From positions 33,568,001 to 33,632,000 of the forward strand of contig CM074864.1 in NCBI GenBank assembly GCA_037501455.1: a DNA stretch of 64,000 bases. The letters run 5' to 3'. Within the stretch, counting starts at the first letter, position 1; every line of letters begins with the position of its first letter. The position numbers and the translations under genes are program-made. This document shows, piece by piece, positions 62,735 through 64,000 of this stretch. The notes under the pieces were generated by a model. The model did no database searches. It was given only the letters and a program-made list of their open reading frames with translations, and was not told the DNA's origin. The DNA is from Lantana camara (taxonomy: Eukaryota > Streptophyta > Magnoliopsida > Lamiales > Verbenaceae).

Positions 62735-62850
62735 TCGGGACGGGTTAGGACAGGTGCTCGGATTAGATGAACCCGTTTTGATTATATGATTATTCGGGAC
62801 AGGTTAGGACAGGTGCTCGGATTAGATGAAACCGTTTGCATATATGATTT
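62735..62850 (+). repeat. 59-bp tandem repeat near the H LTR end
   Basis: Two copies beginning TCGGGAC(A/G)GGTTAGGACAG, period 59 bp; the equivalent of the 55-bp pair in B. Confidence 0.75.
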
Positions 62851-63121
62851 ACATTATGTTATGATTTAACTTCGGGATTAGGAATTATGCTAGATTGAAC
62901 CCGTCAACTGTTTGCATGGTTTCGAATTTTGTTTGGCATGATCACGCTTCCGCATATTTGTTAAGTATTGTGTGTGCAGGGTCTACGTCCCGCCTAACTT
63001 AGGGTTGGTTTCGTTTTTGTTTGTCTCCGTTCACTATGGTTTGGCATGTGTGAGGAGTCCATGTTTCGTTACACGTGTTGAGCTATGGCGGGGGTGTGGT
63101 GCCCACCGTTGGGGCGCTACA

Positions 63122-63563
63122 CCATCGAGGTCAGTTTCTCGTTCAAAGCAAGAAACTTGAGACCGTGCTCATGGACACTTGTACCTTCTTTCATTCTAAG
63201 ATGAAAGAGCTCCTTAGAGGTGTTGTACCTTAGAACACGCTCTTTGGGGTGGTACAATTGCTCGAGATGGTCGTAAATCTCGCAAGCGTTGTCCATTGAC
63301 TCGTGTTGCCTCTGCATGTCCGGAGACATGGTGGCCAACATGAGGCAATAGGCTTGAAGATTATCTTCAGACCATTTCGCAATCGCGTCCCTTTCGGCCC
63401 GAGTCGGAGCCTCGCCTTCAGCGACAGGCTCTCTCTCGAAGAGAACATATCTTCTCTTTTTAGAATCTAAAATGATCTTTAGATTCCGAAGCCAATCAGA
63501 GTAATTGGGCCCCGTCAACTTGTTTGATTTGAGGATGGATACCAAAGGTTTTTTGGTTGCCAT
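63122..63563 (-). pseudogene. Ty1/copia Gag N-terminal part of element G
   Basis: From the ATG at 63563 the frame reads a copia-type Gag start (SILKSNKLTGPNYSDWLRNL) and the following helical region (AYCLMLATMSPDMQ, YDHLEQLYHPKERVLRYN). It is open to the point where solo LTR H interrupts it, and the next codons resume at 59950. About 147 residues here. No stop is seen in this piece. I did not assign a copia lineage. Confidence 0.92.
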
Positions 63564-64000
63564 TTCAATTTGTAGAGAATCACAGAACTACAACCTAAAT
63601 GGAAGAGAAATCATGAGCATGCTAAATAATAACGATTACATATTATCAAGGTCTTTAGAAATATGTTCTCCCACTGTTTTTAGAAAGTCTAGAAATCCCA
63701 ATGACTTTAGAAGAAACTTATTTTCCCAATCGCTACTAGGATCCCAAACATTCTTAGGTTTGGACCCACGACTCGTGAGACATCCAAAGGTCCAAGAATC
63801 TTTAGGTATGTACTAATTACCGATTCCATCTCCATGGAATTCCCTGTAATATTTTTGCATTGCCAATCTTTCAATCATGGACCCACGACTCGTGAGACAT
63901 CCATATCTACTTTAGTGTTGAGCAGGACCTATTAATCATAAGATCTCAACAAAACTTAGTCCGGAACGACCCATGACTCGTGAGACATCGCCCTTTCTAA
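63564..64000 (-). other. Leader region of copia element G with palindromic direct repeats
   Basis: Non-coding, upstream of the copia gag in element sense; the LTR and primer site are not evident before the window ends. It holds three copies of a repeat of about 24 bp with core ACCCACGACTCGTGAGACAT at 63761-63785, 63879-63903 and 63967-63990. The core CACGA-C-TCGTG is an inverted repeat (one change in the third copy). Confidence 0.7.

Larger units (their letters stand above)
59951..63121 (+). mobile_element. Solo LTR H (3171 bp, gypsy)
   Basis: Runs TGTAACATCCCGC...GGGGCGCTACA, without interior. It interrupts the copia gag; the flanks CCATG (59946-59950) and CCATC (63122-63126) look like a target duplication with one change. 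Donor GT 60487-60488 (CCGAG|GTAAGA), palindromes 60779-60897, exon-like block 61637-61718 (between TTTGTCCAG and GTGAGG), hairpin CAGTCA-AGTG-TGACTG (62526-62541), acceptor CAG 62571-62573. TCTG microsatellite at 61955-61977. Confidence 0.92.

Overview
The window is plant nuclear DNA, most likely from a eudicot, and consists almost entirely of LTR retrotransposons inserted into one another. I see no host gene, tRNA, rRNA or organelle segment. The plant assignment rests on Tekay/Del-type Ty3/gypsy chromoviruses (gag-PR-RT-RNaseH-IN with a C-terminal chromodomain), LTRs of 2.6 to 3.9 kb, primer sites complementary to initiator-Met tRNA, a TRIM element and a Ty1/copia element. I cannot name the species.

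Nesting, rebuilt from 5-bp target duplications and uninterrupted sister LTRs: the oldest layer is a minus-strand Ty1/copia element G (pieces at 48249-48546, 59118-59950 and 63122-64000). G was hit by gypsy element K (48547-59117, +, TSD ATAAA), by solo LTR H (59951-63121, +) and by gypsy element C (minus, 9032-48248). K carries solo LTR J (49943-53888, minus, TSD ATTCT). C's left LTR carries D (LTR end 8303-9031, +) and B (9526-19896, +, TSD TAAAC). C's right LTR carries a TRIM (26194-26787, minus, TSD TAAAG) and E (26955-45755, minus, TSD TAACC). E's 5' LTR carries F (34553-43255, minus, TSD ACATG). D carries A (1-8302, minus), which runs off the left edge.

Only A has an intact polyprotein (869-5377, 1502 aa), and its LTRs differ at 2 of 830 comparable bases, so it is young and perhaps still active. 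B and E are complete in structure, but their gag-pol genes are broken. C and F are non-autonomous: each keeps only a gag remnant and a long non-coding interior. K has lost most of its 5' LTR and has no readable gene.

The most interesting feature is not coding. The gypsy LTRs here, although very different in sequence, share one layout: (1) a short first exon ending in a splice-donor-like AAG|GT; (2) about 300-700 bp downstream, a cluster of GC-rich palindromes whose sequence is specific to each family; (3) an exon-like block of 64-82 bp bounded by CAG and GTGAG; (4) a long stem with a loop of about 50 nt and a small CAGTC/GACTG hairpin just before a CAG|G acceptor. Inside the elements, a hairpin with compensated arms sits next to every polypurine tract, a conserved block follows every primer site, and F and K carry a 3' array of covarying hairpins. 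Together these suggest a spliced, structured leader, and perhaps family-specific RNA dimerisation or packaging signals, in these chromoviruses. The sequence patterns were read directly; the function is inference.
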